64,000 nucleotides of DNA from Haematobia irritans (lineage: Eukaryota > Arthropoda > Insecta > Diptera > Muscidae), in assembly GCF_050003625.1 (NCBI RefSeq), contig NC_134397.1, forward strand, positions 281,410,431 to 281,474,430, given 5' to 3'. The notes beneath the pieces were generated by a model. It saw only the letters and a program-made list of their open reading frames with translations, was not told the DNA's origin and did not search any database. The stretch's first letter is position 1. Every line of letters starts with the position of its first letter. Position numbers and translations under genes: made by a program. Of the stretch, positions 38,901 to 52,200 are shown piece after piece.

Positions 38901-39904
38901 CTCTGTCCGTATGTCGTTGTTATCTATTTGCATTTTTGTTCATACGACAGAGGTCGCAATTTTTATCCGATTTTCATGAAATTTGGCTTAGAGTAGTCTT
39001 TGTTGGACAAAGATGAACGCTATTAGATTTTGGAAAAAATCAGATGACATTTTGTGTCGCCAAATTTGCATGCAAAAAAGACACTATTATCGGCATATAT
39101 TAATCGATTTTATTGTAATTTGCCGCATATTTATTACACATTCTTGCTTTATTTCTTCTTCTTTGTTCGTGTTATTTGTTGTTTTATGCAAAAAGTGTTG
39201 CCATCAATCATAATCATATGACAAAAAAATGTAATTTTTTACAGGTGTTTTTTTGTGATCGCCGTCGGGTTTTTTCTTATATATATATATTGTATATTGC
39301 GACAAGATCGGGGGGAATGTTGACCCGATTTGACGTGTTTTGAGGGTTTTAGCGGCATTTGTGAGAAAAAATTTCGAGTTTGTACATCGTCAATGCCGAT
39401 AATAATGTAATAAATTCATACGTGTTCAGGGTATAATAAAATTGATTTGTGTGAGATGGTGAATAGCACAACTAGTTGTCCTCGAGTCCAAGTTTAATAT
39501 ATGGATCGATTCAGAATCATCCGTTGAGTCGATCTAGCCCTGGCTGTCCGTCCGTCTGATCATATCTCTGTCCGTATGTCGTTGTTATCTATTTGCATTT
39601 TTGTTCATACGACAGAGGTCGCAATTTTTATCCGATTTTCATGAAATTTGGCTTAGAGTAGTCTTTGTTGGACAAAGATGAACGCTATTAGATTTTGGAA
39701 AAAATCAGATGACATTTTGTGTCGCCAAATTTGCATGCAAAAAAGACACTATTATCGGCATATATTAATCGATTTTATTGTAATTTGCCGCATATTTATT
39801 ACACATTCTTGCTTTATTTCTTCTTCTTTGTTCGTGTTATTTGTTGTTTTATGCAAAAAGTGTTGCCATCAATCATAATCATATGACAAAAAAATGTAAT
39901 TTTT
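35913..39904 (+). repeat. Six-monomer higher-order unit, second copy (copies 55-60), 3992 bp
   Basis: The allele order is again C A C A A A, with (TA)7 only in the first member (copy 55). It is identical in both markers to copies 49-54, and the two blocks are directly adjacent. Copy 61 that follows again has (TA)7 but carries A, so the perfect repetition ends there. Confidence 0.85.
35951..35964 (+). repeat. (TA)7 variant tract, copy 55
   Basis: Seven TA units, exactly 3992 bp after the tract in copy 49. This copy also carries allele C, as expected for a copy of the same higher-order unit. Confidence 0.95.
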
Positions 39905-42900
39905 TACAGGTGTTTTTTTGTGATCGCCGTCGGGTTTTTTCTTATATATATATATATTGTATATTGCGACAAGATCGGGGGGAATGTTGACCCGATTTGA
40001 CGTGTTTTGAGGGTTTTAGCGGCATTTGTGAGAAAAAATTTCGAGTTTGTACATCGTCAATGCCGATAATAATGTAATAAATTCATACGTGTTCAGGGTA
40101 TAATAAAATTGATTTGTGTGAGATGGTGAATAGCACAACTAGTTGTCCTCGAGTCCAAGTTTAATATATGGATCGATTCAGAATCATCCGTTGAGTCGAT
40201 CTAGCCCTGGCTGTCCGTCCGTCTGATCATATCTCTGTCCGTATGTCGTTGTTATCTATTTGCATTTTTGTTCATACGACAGAGGTCGCAATTTTTATCC
40301 GATTTTCATGAAATTTGGCTTAGAGTAGTCTTTGTTGGACAAAGATGAACGCTATTAGATTTTGGAAAAAATCAGATGACATTTTGTGTCGCCAAATTTG
40401 CATGCAAAAAAGACACTATTATCGGCATATATTAATCGATTTTATTGTAATTTGCCGCATATTTATTACACATTCTTGCTTTATTTCTTCTTCTTTGTTC
40501 GTGTTATTTGTTGTTTTATGCAAAAAGTGTTGCCATCAATCATAATCATATGACAAAAAAATGTAATTTTTTACAGGTGTTTTTTTGTGATCGCCGTCGG
40601 GTTTTTTCTTATATATATATATTGTATATTGCGACAAGATCGGGGGGAATGTTGACCCGATTTGACGTGTTTTGAGGGTTTTAGCGGCATTTGTGAGAAA
40701 AAATTTCGAGTTTGTACATCGTCAATGCCGATAATAATGTAATAAATTCATACGTGTTCAGGGTATAATAAAATTGATTTGTGTGAGATGGTGAATAGCA
40801 CAACTAGTTGTCCTCGAGTCCAAGTTTAATATATGGATCGATTCAGAATCATCCGTTGAGTCGATCTAGCCCTGGCTGTCCGTCCGTCTGATCATATCTC
40901 TGTCCGTATGTCGTTGTTATCTATTTGCATTTTTGTTCATACGACAGAGGTCGCAATTTTTATCCGATTTTCATGAAATTTGGCTTAGAGTAGTCTTTGT
41001 TGGACAAAGATGAACGCTATTAGATTTTGGAAAAAATCAGATGACATTTTGTGTCGCCAAATTTGCATGCAAAAAAGACACTATTATCGGCATATATTAA
41101 TCGATTTTATTGTAATTTGCCGCATATTTATTACACATTCTTGCTTTATTTCTTCTTCTTTGTTCGTGTTATTTGTTGTTTTATGCAAAAAGTGTTGCCA
41201 TCAATCATAATCATATGACAAAAAAATGTAATTTTTTACAGGTGTTTTTTTGTGATCGCCGTCGGGTTTTTTCTTATATATATATATTGTATATTGCGAC
41301 AAGATCGGGGGGAATGTTGACCCGATTTGACGTGTTTTGAGGGTTTTAGCGGCATTTGTGAGAAAAAATTTCGAGTTTGTACATCGTCAATGCCGATAAT
41401 AATGTAATAAATTCATACGTGTTCAGGGTATAATAAAATTGATTTGTGTGAGATGGTGAATAGCACAACTAGTTGTCCTCGAGTCCAAGTTTAATATATG
41501 GATCGATTCAGAATCATCCGTTGAGTCGATCTAGCCCTGGCTGTCCGTCCGTCTGATCATATCTCTGTCCGTATGTCGTTGTTATCTATTTGCATTTTTG
41601 TTCATACGACAGAGGTCGCAATTTTTATCCGATTTTCATGAAATTTGGCTTAGAGTAGTCTTTGTTGGACAAAGATGAACGCTATTCGATTTTGGAAAAA
41701 ATCAGATGACATTTTGTGTCGCCAAATTTGCATGCAAAAAAGACACTATTATCGGCATATATTAATCGATTTTATTGTAATTTGCCGCATATTTATTACA
41801 CATTCTTGCTTTATTTCTTCTTCTTTGTTCGTGTTATTTGTTGTTTTATGCAAAAAGTGTTGCCATCAATCATAATCATATGACAAAAAAATGTAATTTT
41901 TTACAGGTGTTTTTTTGTGATCGCCGTCGGGTTTTTTCTTATATATATATATTGTATATTGCGACAAGATCGGGGGGAATGTTGACCCGATTTGACGTGT
42001 TTTGAGGGTTTTAGCGGCATTTGTGAGAAAAAATTTCGAGTTTGTACATCGTCAATGCCGATAATAATGTAATAAATTCATACGTGTTCAGGGTATAATA
42101 AAATTGATTTGTGTGAGATGGTGAATAGCACAACTAGTTGTCCTCGAGTCCAAGTTTAATATATGGATCGATTCAGAATCATCCGTTGAGTCGATCTAGC
42201 CCTGGCTGTCCGTCCGTCTGATCATATCTCTGTCCGTATGTCGTTGTTATCTATTTGCATTTTTGTTCATACGACAGAGGTCGCAATTTTTATCCGATTT
42301 TCATGAAATTTGGCTTAGAGTAGTCTTTGTTGGACAAAGATGAACGCTATTCGATTTTGGAAAAAATCAGATGACATTTTGTGTCGCCAAATTTGCATGC
42401 AAAAAAGACACTATTATCGGCATATATTAATCGATTTTATTGTAATTTGCCGCATATTTATTACACATTCTTGCTTTATTTCTTCTTCTTTGTTCGTGTT
42501 ATTTGTTGTTTTATGCAAAAAGTGTTGCCATCAATCATAATCATATGACAAAAAAATGTAATTTTTTACAGGTGTTTTTTTGTGATCGCCGTCGGGTTTT
42601 TTCTTATATATATATATTGTATATTGCGACAAGATCGGGGGGAATGTTGACCCGATTTGACGTGTTTTGAGGGTTTTAGCGGCATTTGTGAGAAAAAATT
42701 TCGAGTTTGTACATCGTCAATGCCGATAATAATGTAATAAATTCATACGTGTTCAGGGTATAATAAAATTGATTTGTGTGAGATGGTGAATAGCACAACT
42801 AGTTGTCCTCGAGTCCAAGTTTAATATATGGATCGATTCAGAATCATCCGTTGAGTCGATCTAGCCCTGGCTGTCCGTCCGTCTGATCATATCTCTGTCC

Positions 42901-45226
42901 GTATGTCGTTGTTATCTATTTGCATTTTTGTTCATACGACAGAGGTCGCAATTTTTATCCGATTTTCATGAAATTTGGCTTAGAGTAGTCTTTGTTGGAC
43001 AAAGATGAACGCTATTAGATTTTGGAAAAAATCAGATGACATTTTGTGTCGCCAAATTTGCATGCAAAAAAGACACTATTATCGGCATATATTAATCGAT
43101 TTTATTGTAATTTGCCGCATATTTATTACACATTCTTGCTTTATTTCTTCTTCTTTGTTCGTGTTATTTGTTGTTTTATGCAAAAAGTGTTGCCATCAAT
43201 CATAATCATATGACAAAAAAATGTAATTTTTTACAGGTGTTTTTTTGTGATCGCCGTCGGGTTTTTTCTTATATATATATATTGTATATTGCGACAAGAT
43301 CGGGGGGAATGTTGACCCGATTTGACGTGTTTTGAGGGTTTTAGCGGCATTTGTGAGAAAAAATTTCGAGTTTGTACATCGTCAATGCCGATAATAATGT
43401 AATAAATTCATACGTGTTCAGGGTATAATAAAATTGATTTGTGTGAGATGGTGAATAGCACAACTAGTTGTCCTCGAGTCCAAGTTTAATATATGGATCG
43501 ATTCAGAATCATCCGTTGAGTCGATCTAGCCCTGGCTGTCCGTCCGTCTGATCATATCTCTGTCCGTATGTCGTTGTTATCTATTTGCATTTTTGTTCAT
43601 ACGACAGAGGTCGCAATTTTTATCCGATTTTCATGAAATTTGGCTTAGAGTAGTCTTTGTTGGACAAAGATGAACGCTATTCGATTTTGGAAAAAATCAG
43701 ATGACATTTTGTGTCGCCAAATTTGCATGCAAAAAAGACACTATTATCGGCATATATTAATCGATTTTATTGTAATTTGCCGCATATTTATTACACATTC
43801 TTGCTTTATTTCTTCTTCTTTGTTCGTGTTATTTGTTGTTTTATGCAAAAAGTGTTGCCATCAATCATAATCATATGACAAAAAAATGTAATTTTTTACA
43901 GGTGTTTTTTTGTGATCGCCGTCGGGTTTTTTCTTATATATATATATTGTATATTGCGACAAGATCGGGGGGAATGTTGACCCGATTTGACGTGTTTTGA
44001 GGGTTTTAGCGGCATTTGTGAGAAAAAATTTCGAGTTTGTACATCGTCAATGCCGATAATAATGTAATAAATTCATACGTGTTCAGGGTATAATAAAATT
44101 GATTTGTGTGAGATGGTGAATAGCACAACTAGTTGTCCTCGAGTCCAAGTTTAATATATGGATCGATTCAGAATCATCCGTTGAGTCGATCTAGCCCTGG
44201 CTGTCCGTCCGTCTGATCATATCTCTGTCCGTATGTCGTTGTTATCTATTTGCATTTTTGTTCATACGACAGAGGTCGCAATTTTTATCCGATTTTCATG
44301 AAATTTGGCTTAGAGTAGTCTTTGTTGGACAAAGATGAACGCTATTAGATTTTGGAAAAAATCAGATGACATTTTGTGTCGCCAAATTTGCATGCAAAAA
44401 AGACACTATTATCGGCATATATTAATCGATTTTATTGTAATTTGCCGCATATTTATTACACATTCTTGCTTTATTTCTTCTTCTTTGTTCGTGTTATTTG
44501 TTGTTTTATGCAAAAAGTGTTGCCATCAATCATAATCATATGACAAAAAAATGTAATTTTTTACAGGTGTTTTTTTGTGATCGCCGTCGGGTTTTTTCTT
44601 ATATATATATATTGTATATTGCGACAAGATCGGGGGGAATGTTGACCCGATTTGACGTGTTTTGAGGGTTTTAGCGGCATTTGTGAGAAAAAATTTCGAG
44701 TTTGTACATCGTCAATGCCGATAATAATGTAATAAATTCATACGTGTTCAGGGTATAATAAAATTGATTTGTGTGAGATGGTGAATAGCACAACTAGTTG
44801 TCCTCGAGTCCAAGTTTAATATATGGATCGATTCAGAATCATCCGTTGAGTCGATCTAGCCCTGGCTGTCCGTCCGTCTGATCATATCTCTGTCCGTATG
44901 TCGTTGTTATCTATTTGCATTTTTGTTCATACGACAGAGGTCGCAATTTTTATCCGATTTTCATGAAATTTGGCTTAGAGTAGTCTTTGTTGGACAAAGA
45001 TGAACGCTATTAGATTTTGGAAAAAATCAGATGACATTTTGTGTCGCCAAATTTGCATGCAAAAAAGACACTATTATCGGCATATATTAATCGATTTTAT
45101 TGTAATTTGCCGCATATTTATTACACATTCTTGCTTTATTTCTTCTTCTTTGTTCGTGTTATTTGTTGTTTTATGCAAAAAGTGTTGCCATCAATCATAA
45201 TCATATGACAAAAAAATGTAATTTTT
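39905..45226 (+). repeat. Eight-monomer block (copies 61-68) headed by a (TA)7 copy
   Basis: One 667-bp copy (61) followed by seven 665-bp copies, 5322 bp in all. Allele order is A A C C A C A A. The block is two monomers longer than its neighbours, as expected if an unequal exchange added two monomers, or if the block arose separately. Copies 63-68 (C C A C A A) match copies 39-44 and 89-94. Confidence 0.85.
39943..39956 (+). repeat. (TA)7 variant tract, copy 61
   Basis: Seven TA units, 3992 bp after the tract in copy 55. Here the (TA)7 copy carries allele A rather than C, so the two markers have been uncoupled by recombination, conversion or recurrent slippage. Confidence 0.95.
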
Positions 45227-48200
45227 TACAGGTGTTTTTTTGTGATCGCCGTCGGGTTTTTTCTTATATATATATATATTGTATATTGCGACAAGATCGG
45301 GGGGAATGTTGACCCGATTTGACGTGTTTTGAGGGTTTTAGCGGCATTTGTGAGAAAAAATTTCGAGTTTGTACATCGTCAATGCCGATAATAATGTAAT
45401 AAATTCATACGTGTTCAGGGTATAATAAAATTGATTTGTGTGAGATGGTGAATAGCACAACTAGTTGTCCTCGAGTCCAAGTTTAATATATGGATCGATT
45501 CAGAATCATCCGTTGAGTCGATCTAGCCCTGGCTGTCCGTCCGTCTGATCATATCTCTGTCCGTATGTCGTTGTTATCTATTTGCATTTTTGTTCATACG
45601 ACAGAGGTCGCAATTTTTATCCGATTTTCATGAAATTTGGCTTAGAGTAGTCTTTGTTGGACAAAGATGAACGCTATTAGATTTTGGAAAAAATCAGATG
45701 ACATTTTGTGTCGCCAAATTTGCATGCAAAAAAGACACTATTATCGGCATATATTAATCGATTTTATTGTAATTTGCCGCATATTTATTACACATTCTTG
45801 CTTTATTTCTTCTTCTTTGTTCGTGTTATTTGTTGTTTTATGCAAAAAGTGTTGCCATCAATCATAATCATATGACAAAAAAATGTAATTTTTTACAGGT
45901 GTTTTTTTGTGATCGCCGTCGGGTTTTTTCTTATATATATATATTGTATATTGCGACAAGATCGGGGGGAATGTTGACCCGATTTGACGTGTTTTGAGGG
46001 TTTTAGCGGCATTTGTGAGAAAAAATTTCGAGTTTGTACATCGTCAATGCCGATAATAATGTAATAAATTCATACGTGTTCAGGGTATAATAAAATTGAT
46101 TTGTGTGAGATGGTGAATAGCACAACTAGTTGTCCTCGAGTCCAAGTTTAATATATGGATCGATTCAGAATCATCCGTTGAGTCGATCTAGCCCTGGCTG
46201 TCCGTCCGTCTGATCATATCTCTGTCCGTATGTCGTTGTTATCTATTTGCATTTTTGTTCATACGACAGAGGTCGCAATTTTTATCCGATTTTCATGAAA
46301 TTTGGCTTAGAGTAGTCTTTGTTGGACAAAGATGAACGCTATTAGATTTTGGAAAAAATCAGATGACATTTTGTGTCGCCAAATTTGCATGCAAAAAAGA
46401 CACTATTATCGGCATATATTAATCGATTTTATTGTAATTTGCCGCATATTTATTACACATTCTTGCTTTATTTCTTCTTCTTTGTTCGTGTTATTTGTTG
46501 TTTTATGCAAAAAGTGTTGCCATCAATCATAATCATATGACAAAAAAATGTAATTTTTTACAGGTGTTTTTTTGTGATCGCCGTCGGGTTTTTTCTTATA
46601 TATATATATTGTATATTGCGACAAGATCGGGGGGAATGTTGACCCGATTTGACGTGTTTTGAGGGTTTTAGCGGCATTTGTGAGAAAAAATTTCGAGTTT
46701 GTACATCGTCAATGCCGATAATAATGTAATAAATTCATACGTGTTCAGGGTATAATAAAATTGATTTGTGTGAGATGGTGAATAGCACAACTAGTTGTCC
46801 TCGAGTCCAAGTTTAATATATGGATCGATTCAGAATCATCCGTTGAGTCGATCTAGCCCTGGCTGTCCGTCCGTCTGATCATATCTCTGTCCGTATGTCG
46901 TTGTTATCTATTTGCATTTTTGTTCATACGACAGAGGTCGCAATTTTTATCCGATTTTCATGAAATTTGGCTTAGAGTAGTCTTTGTTGGACAAAGATGA
47001 ACGCTATTAGATTTTGGAAAAAATCAGATGACATTTTGTGTCGCCAAATTTGCATGCAAAAAAGACACTATTATCGGCATATATTAATCGATTTTATTGT
47101 AATTTGCCGCATATTTATTACACATTCTTGCTTTATTTCTTCTTCTTTGTTCGTGTTATTTGTTGTTTTATGCAAAAAGTGTTGCCATCAATCATAATCA
47201 TATGACAAAAAAATGTAATTTTTTACAGGTGTTTTTTTGTGATCGCCGTCGGGTTTTTTCTTATATATATATATTGTATATTGCGACAAGATCGGGGGGA
47301 ATGTTGACCCGATTTGACGTGTTTTGAGGGTTTTAGCGGCATTTGTGAGAAAAAATTTCGAGTTTGTACATCGTCAATGCCGATAATAATGTAATAAATT
47401 CATACGTGTTCAGGGTATAATAAAATTGATTTGTGTGAGATGGTGAATAGCACAACTAGTTGTCCTCGAGTCCAAGTTTAATATATGGATCGATTCAGAA
47501 TCATCCGTTGAGTCGATCTAGCCCTGGCTGTCCGTCCGTCTGATCATATCTCTGTCCGTATGTCGTTGTTATCTATTTGCATTTTTGTTCATACGACAGA
47601 GGTCGCAATTTTTATCCGATTTTCATGAAATTTGGCTTAGAGTAGTCTTTGTTGGACAAAGATGAACGCTATTAGATTTTGGAAAAAATCAGATGACATT
47701 TTGTGTCGCCAAATTTGCATGCAAAAAAGACACTATTATCGGCATATATTAATCGATTTTATTGTAATTTGCCGCATATTTATTACACATTCTTGCTTTA
47801 TTTCTTCTTCTTTGTTCGTGTTATTTGTTGTTTTATGCAAAAAGTGTTGCCATCAATCATAATCATATGACAAAAAAATGTAATTTTTTACAGGTGTTTT
47901 TTTGTGATCGCCGTCGGGTTTTTTCTTATATATATATATTGTATATTGCGACAAGATCGGGGGGAATGTTGACCCGATTTGACGTGTTTTGAGGGTTTTA
48001 GCGGCATTTGTGAGAAAAAATTTCGAGTTTGTACATCGTCAATGCCGATAATAATGTAATAAATTCATACGTGTTCAGGGTATAATAAAATTGATTTGTG
48101 TGAGATGGTGAATAGCACAACTAGTTGTCCTCGAGTCCAAGTTTAATATATGGATCGATTCAGAATCATCCGTTGAGTCGATCTAGCCCTGGCTGTCCGT

Positions 48201-49218
48201 CCGTCTGATCATATCTCTGTCCGTATGTCGTTGTTATCTATTTGCATTTTTGTTCATACGACAGAGGTCGCAATTTTTATCCGATTTTCATGAAATTTGG
48301 CTTAGAGTAGTCTTTGTTGGACAAAGATGAACGCTATTAGATTTTGGAAAAAATCAGATGACATTTTGTGTCGCCAAATTTGCATGCAAAAAAGACACTA
48401 TTATCGGCATATATTAATCGATTTTATTGTAATTTGCCGCATATTTATTACACATTCTTGCTTTATTTCTTCTTCTTTGTTCGTGTTATTTGTTGTTTTA
48501 TGCAAAAAGTGTTGCCATCAATCATAATCATATGACAAAAAAATGTAATTTTTTACAGGTGTTTTTTTGTGATCGCCGTCGGGTTTTTTCTTATATATAT
48601 ATATTGTATATTGCGACAAGATCGGGGGGAATGTTGACCCGATTTGACGTGTTTTGAGGGTTTTAGCGGCATTTGTGAGAAAAAATTTCGAGTTTGTACA
48701 TCGTCAATGCCGATAATAATGTAATAAATTCATACGTGTTCAGGGTATAATAAAATTGATTTGTGTGAGATGGTGAATAGCACAACTAGTTGTCCTCGAG
48801 TCCAAGTTTAATATATGGATCGATTCAGAATCATCCGTTGAGTCGATCTAGCCCTGGCTGTCCGTCCGTCTGATCATATCTCTGTCCGTATGTCGTTGTT
48901 ATCTATTTGCATTTTTGTTCATACGACAGAGGTCGCAATTTTTATCCGATTTTCATGAAATTTGGCTTAGAGTAGTCTTTGTTGGACAAAGATGAACGCT
49001 ATTCGATTTTGGAAAAAATCAGATGACATTTTGTGTCGCCAAATTTGCATGCAAAAAAGACACTATTATCGGCATATATTAATCGATTTTATTGTAATTT
49101 GCCGCATATTTATTACACATTCTTGCTTTATTTCTTCTTCTTTGTTCGTGTTATTTGTTGTTTTATGCAAAAAGTGTTGCCATCAATCATAATCATATGA
49201 CAAAAAAATGTAATTTTT
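45227..49218 (+). repeat. Six-monomer block (copies 69-74) headed by a (TA)7 copy
   Basis: It has the same length and (TA)7 position as the two 3992-bp units at 31921-39904, but the allele order is A A A A A C. The period is therefore kept while the A/C content differs. This points either to conversion of the A/C site after duplication or to an independent exchange with the same register. Confidence 0.85.
45265..45278 (+). repeat. (TA)7 variant tract, copy 69
   Basis: Seven TA units, 5322 bp (eight copies) after the tract in copy 61. This copy carries allele A. Confidence 0.95.
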
Positions 49219-49256
49219 TACAGGTGTTTTTTTGTGATCGCCGTCGGGTTTTTTCT

Positions 49257-49270
49257 TATATATATATATA
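49257..49270 (+). repeat. (TA)7 variant tract, copy 75, last in the window
   Basis: Seven TA units, 3992 bp after the tract in copy 69, with allele A. No (TA)7 occurs in the remaining 21 full copies. Confidence 0.95.
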
Positions 49271-52200
49271 TTGTATATTGCGACAAGATCGGGGGGAATG
49301 TTGACCCGATTTGACGTGTTTTGAGGGTTTTAGCGGCATTTGTGAGAAAAAATTTCGAGTTTGTACATCGTCAATGCCGATAATAATGTAATAAATTCAT
49401 ACGTGTTCAGGGTATAATAAAATTGATTTGTGTGAGATGGTGAATAGCACAACTAGTTGTCCTCGAGTCCAAGTTTAATATATGGATCGATTCAGAATCA
49501 TCCGTTGAGTCGATCTAGCCCTGGCTGTCCGTCCGTCTGATCATATCTCTGTCCGTATGTCGTTGTTATCTATTTGCATTTTTGTTCATACGACAGAGGT
49601 CGCAATTTTTATCCGATTTTCATGAAATTTGGCTTAGAGTAGTCTTTGTTGGACAAAGATGAACGCTATTAGATTTTGGAAAAAATCAGATGACATTTTG
49701 TGTCGCCAAATTTGCATGCAAAAAAGACACTATTATCGGCATATATTAATCGATTTTATTGTAATTTGCCGCATATTTATTACACATTCTTGCTTTATTT
49801 CTTCTTCTTTGTTCGTGTTATTTGTTGTTTTATGCAAAAAGTGTTGCCATCAATCATAATCATATGACAAAAAAATGTAATTTTTTACAGGTGTTTTTTT
49901 GTGATCGCCGTCGGGTTTTTTCTTATATATATATATTGTATATTGCGACAAGATCGGGGGGAATGTTGACCCGATTTGACGTGTTTTGAGGGTTTTAGCG
50001 GCATTTGTGAGAAAAAATTTCGAGTTTGTACATCGTCAATGCCGATAATAATGTAATAAATTCATACGTGTTCAGGGTATAATAAAATTGATTTGTGTGA
50101 GATGGTGAATAGCACAACTAGTTGTCCTCGAGTCCAAGTTTAATATATGGATCGATTCAGAATCATCCGTTGAGTCGATCTAGCCCTGGCTGTCCGTCCG
50201 TCTGATCATATCTCTGTCCGTATGTCGTTGTTATCTATTTGCATTTTTGTTCATACGACAGAGGTCGCAATTTTTATCCGATTTTCATGAAATTTGGCTT
50301 AGAGTAGTCTTTGTTGGACAAAGATGAACGCTATTAGATTTTGGAAAAAATCAGATGACATTTTGTGTCGCCAAATTTGCATGCAAAAAAGACACTATTA
50401 TCGGCATATATTAATCGATTTTATTGTAATTTGCCGCATATTTATTACACATTCTTGCTTTATTTCTTCTTCTTTGTTCGTGTTATTTGTTGTTTTATGC
50501 AAAAAGTGTTGCCATCAATCATAATCATATGACAAAAAAATGTAATTTTTTACAGGTGTTTTTTTGTGATCGCCGTCGGGTTTTTTCTTATATATATATA
50601 TTGTATATTGCGACAAGATCGGGGGGAATGTTGACCCGATTTGACGTGTTTTGAGGGTTTTAGCGGCATTTGTGAGAAAAAATTTCGAGTTTGTACATCG
50701 TCAATGCCGATAATAATGTAATAAATTCATACGTGTTCAGGGTATAATAAAATTGATTTGTGTGAGATGGTGAATAGCACAACTAGTTGTCCTCGAGTCC
50801 AAGTTTAATATATGGATCGATTCAGAATCATCCGTTGAGTCGATCTAGCCCTGGCTGTCCGTCCGTCTGATCATATCTCTGTCCGTATGTCGTTGTTATC
50901 TATTTGCATTTTTGTTCATACGACAGAGGTCGCAATTTTTATCCGATTTTCATGAAATTTGGCTTAGAGTAGTCTTTGTTGGACAAAGATGAACGCTATT
51001 AGATTTTGGAAAAAATCAGATGACATTTTGTGTCGCCAAATTTGCATGCAAAAAAGACACTATTATCGGCATATATTAATCGATTTTATTGTAATTTGCC
51101 GCATATTTATTACACATTCTTGCTTTATTTCTTCTTCTTTGTTCGTGTTATTTGTTGTTTTATGCAAAAAGTGTTGCCATCAATCATAATCATATGACAA
51201 AAAAATGTAATTTTTTACAGGTGTTTTTTTGTGATCGCCGTCGGGTTTTTTCTTATATATATATATTGTATATTGCGACAAGATCGGGGGGAATGTTGAC
51301 CCGATTTGACGTGTTTTGAGGGTTTTAGCGGCATTTGTGAGAAAAAATTTCGAGTTTGTACATCGTCAATGCCGATAATAATGTAATAAATTCATACGTG
51401 TTCAGGGTATAATAAAATTGATTTGTGTGAGATGGTGAATAGCACAACTAGTTGTCCTCGAGTCCAAGTTTAATATATGGATCGATTCAGAATCATCCGT
51501 TGAGTCGATCTAGCCCTGGCTGTCCGTCCGTCTGATCATATCTCTGTCCGTATGTCGTTGTTATCTATTTGCATTTTTGTTCATACGACAGAGGTCGCAA
51601 TTTTTATCCGATTTTCATGAAATTTGGCTTAGAGTAGTCTTTGTTGGACAAAGATGAACGCTATTCGATTTTGGAAAAAATCAGATGACATTTTGTGTCG
51701 CCAAATTTGCATGCAAAAAAGACACTATTATCGGCATATATTAATCGATTTTATTGTAATTTGCCGCATATTTATTACACATTCTTGCTTTATTTCTTCT
51801 TCTTTGTTCGTGTTATTTGTTGTTTTATGCAAAAAGTGTTGCCATCAATCATAATCATATGACAAAAAAATGTAATTTTTTACAGGTGTTTTTTTGTGAT
51901 CGCCGTCGGGTTTTTTCTTATATATATATATTGTATATTGCGACAAGATCGGGGGGAATGTTGACCCGATTTGACGTGTTTTGAGGGTTTTAGCGGCATT
52001 TGTGAGAAAAAATTTCGAGTTTGTACATCGTCAATGCCGATAATAATGTAATAAATTCATACGTGTTCAGGGTATAATAAAATTGATTTGTGTGAGATGG
52101 TGAATAGCACAACTAGTTGTCCTCGAGTCCAAGTTTAATATATGGATCGATTCAGAATCATCCGTTGAGTCGATCTAGCCCTGGCTGTCCGTCCGTCTGA

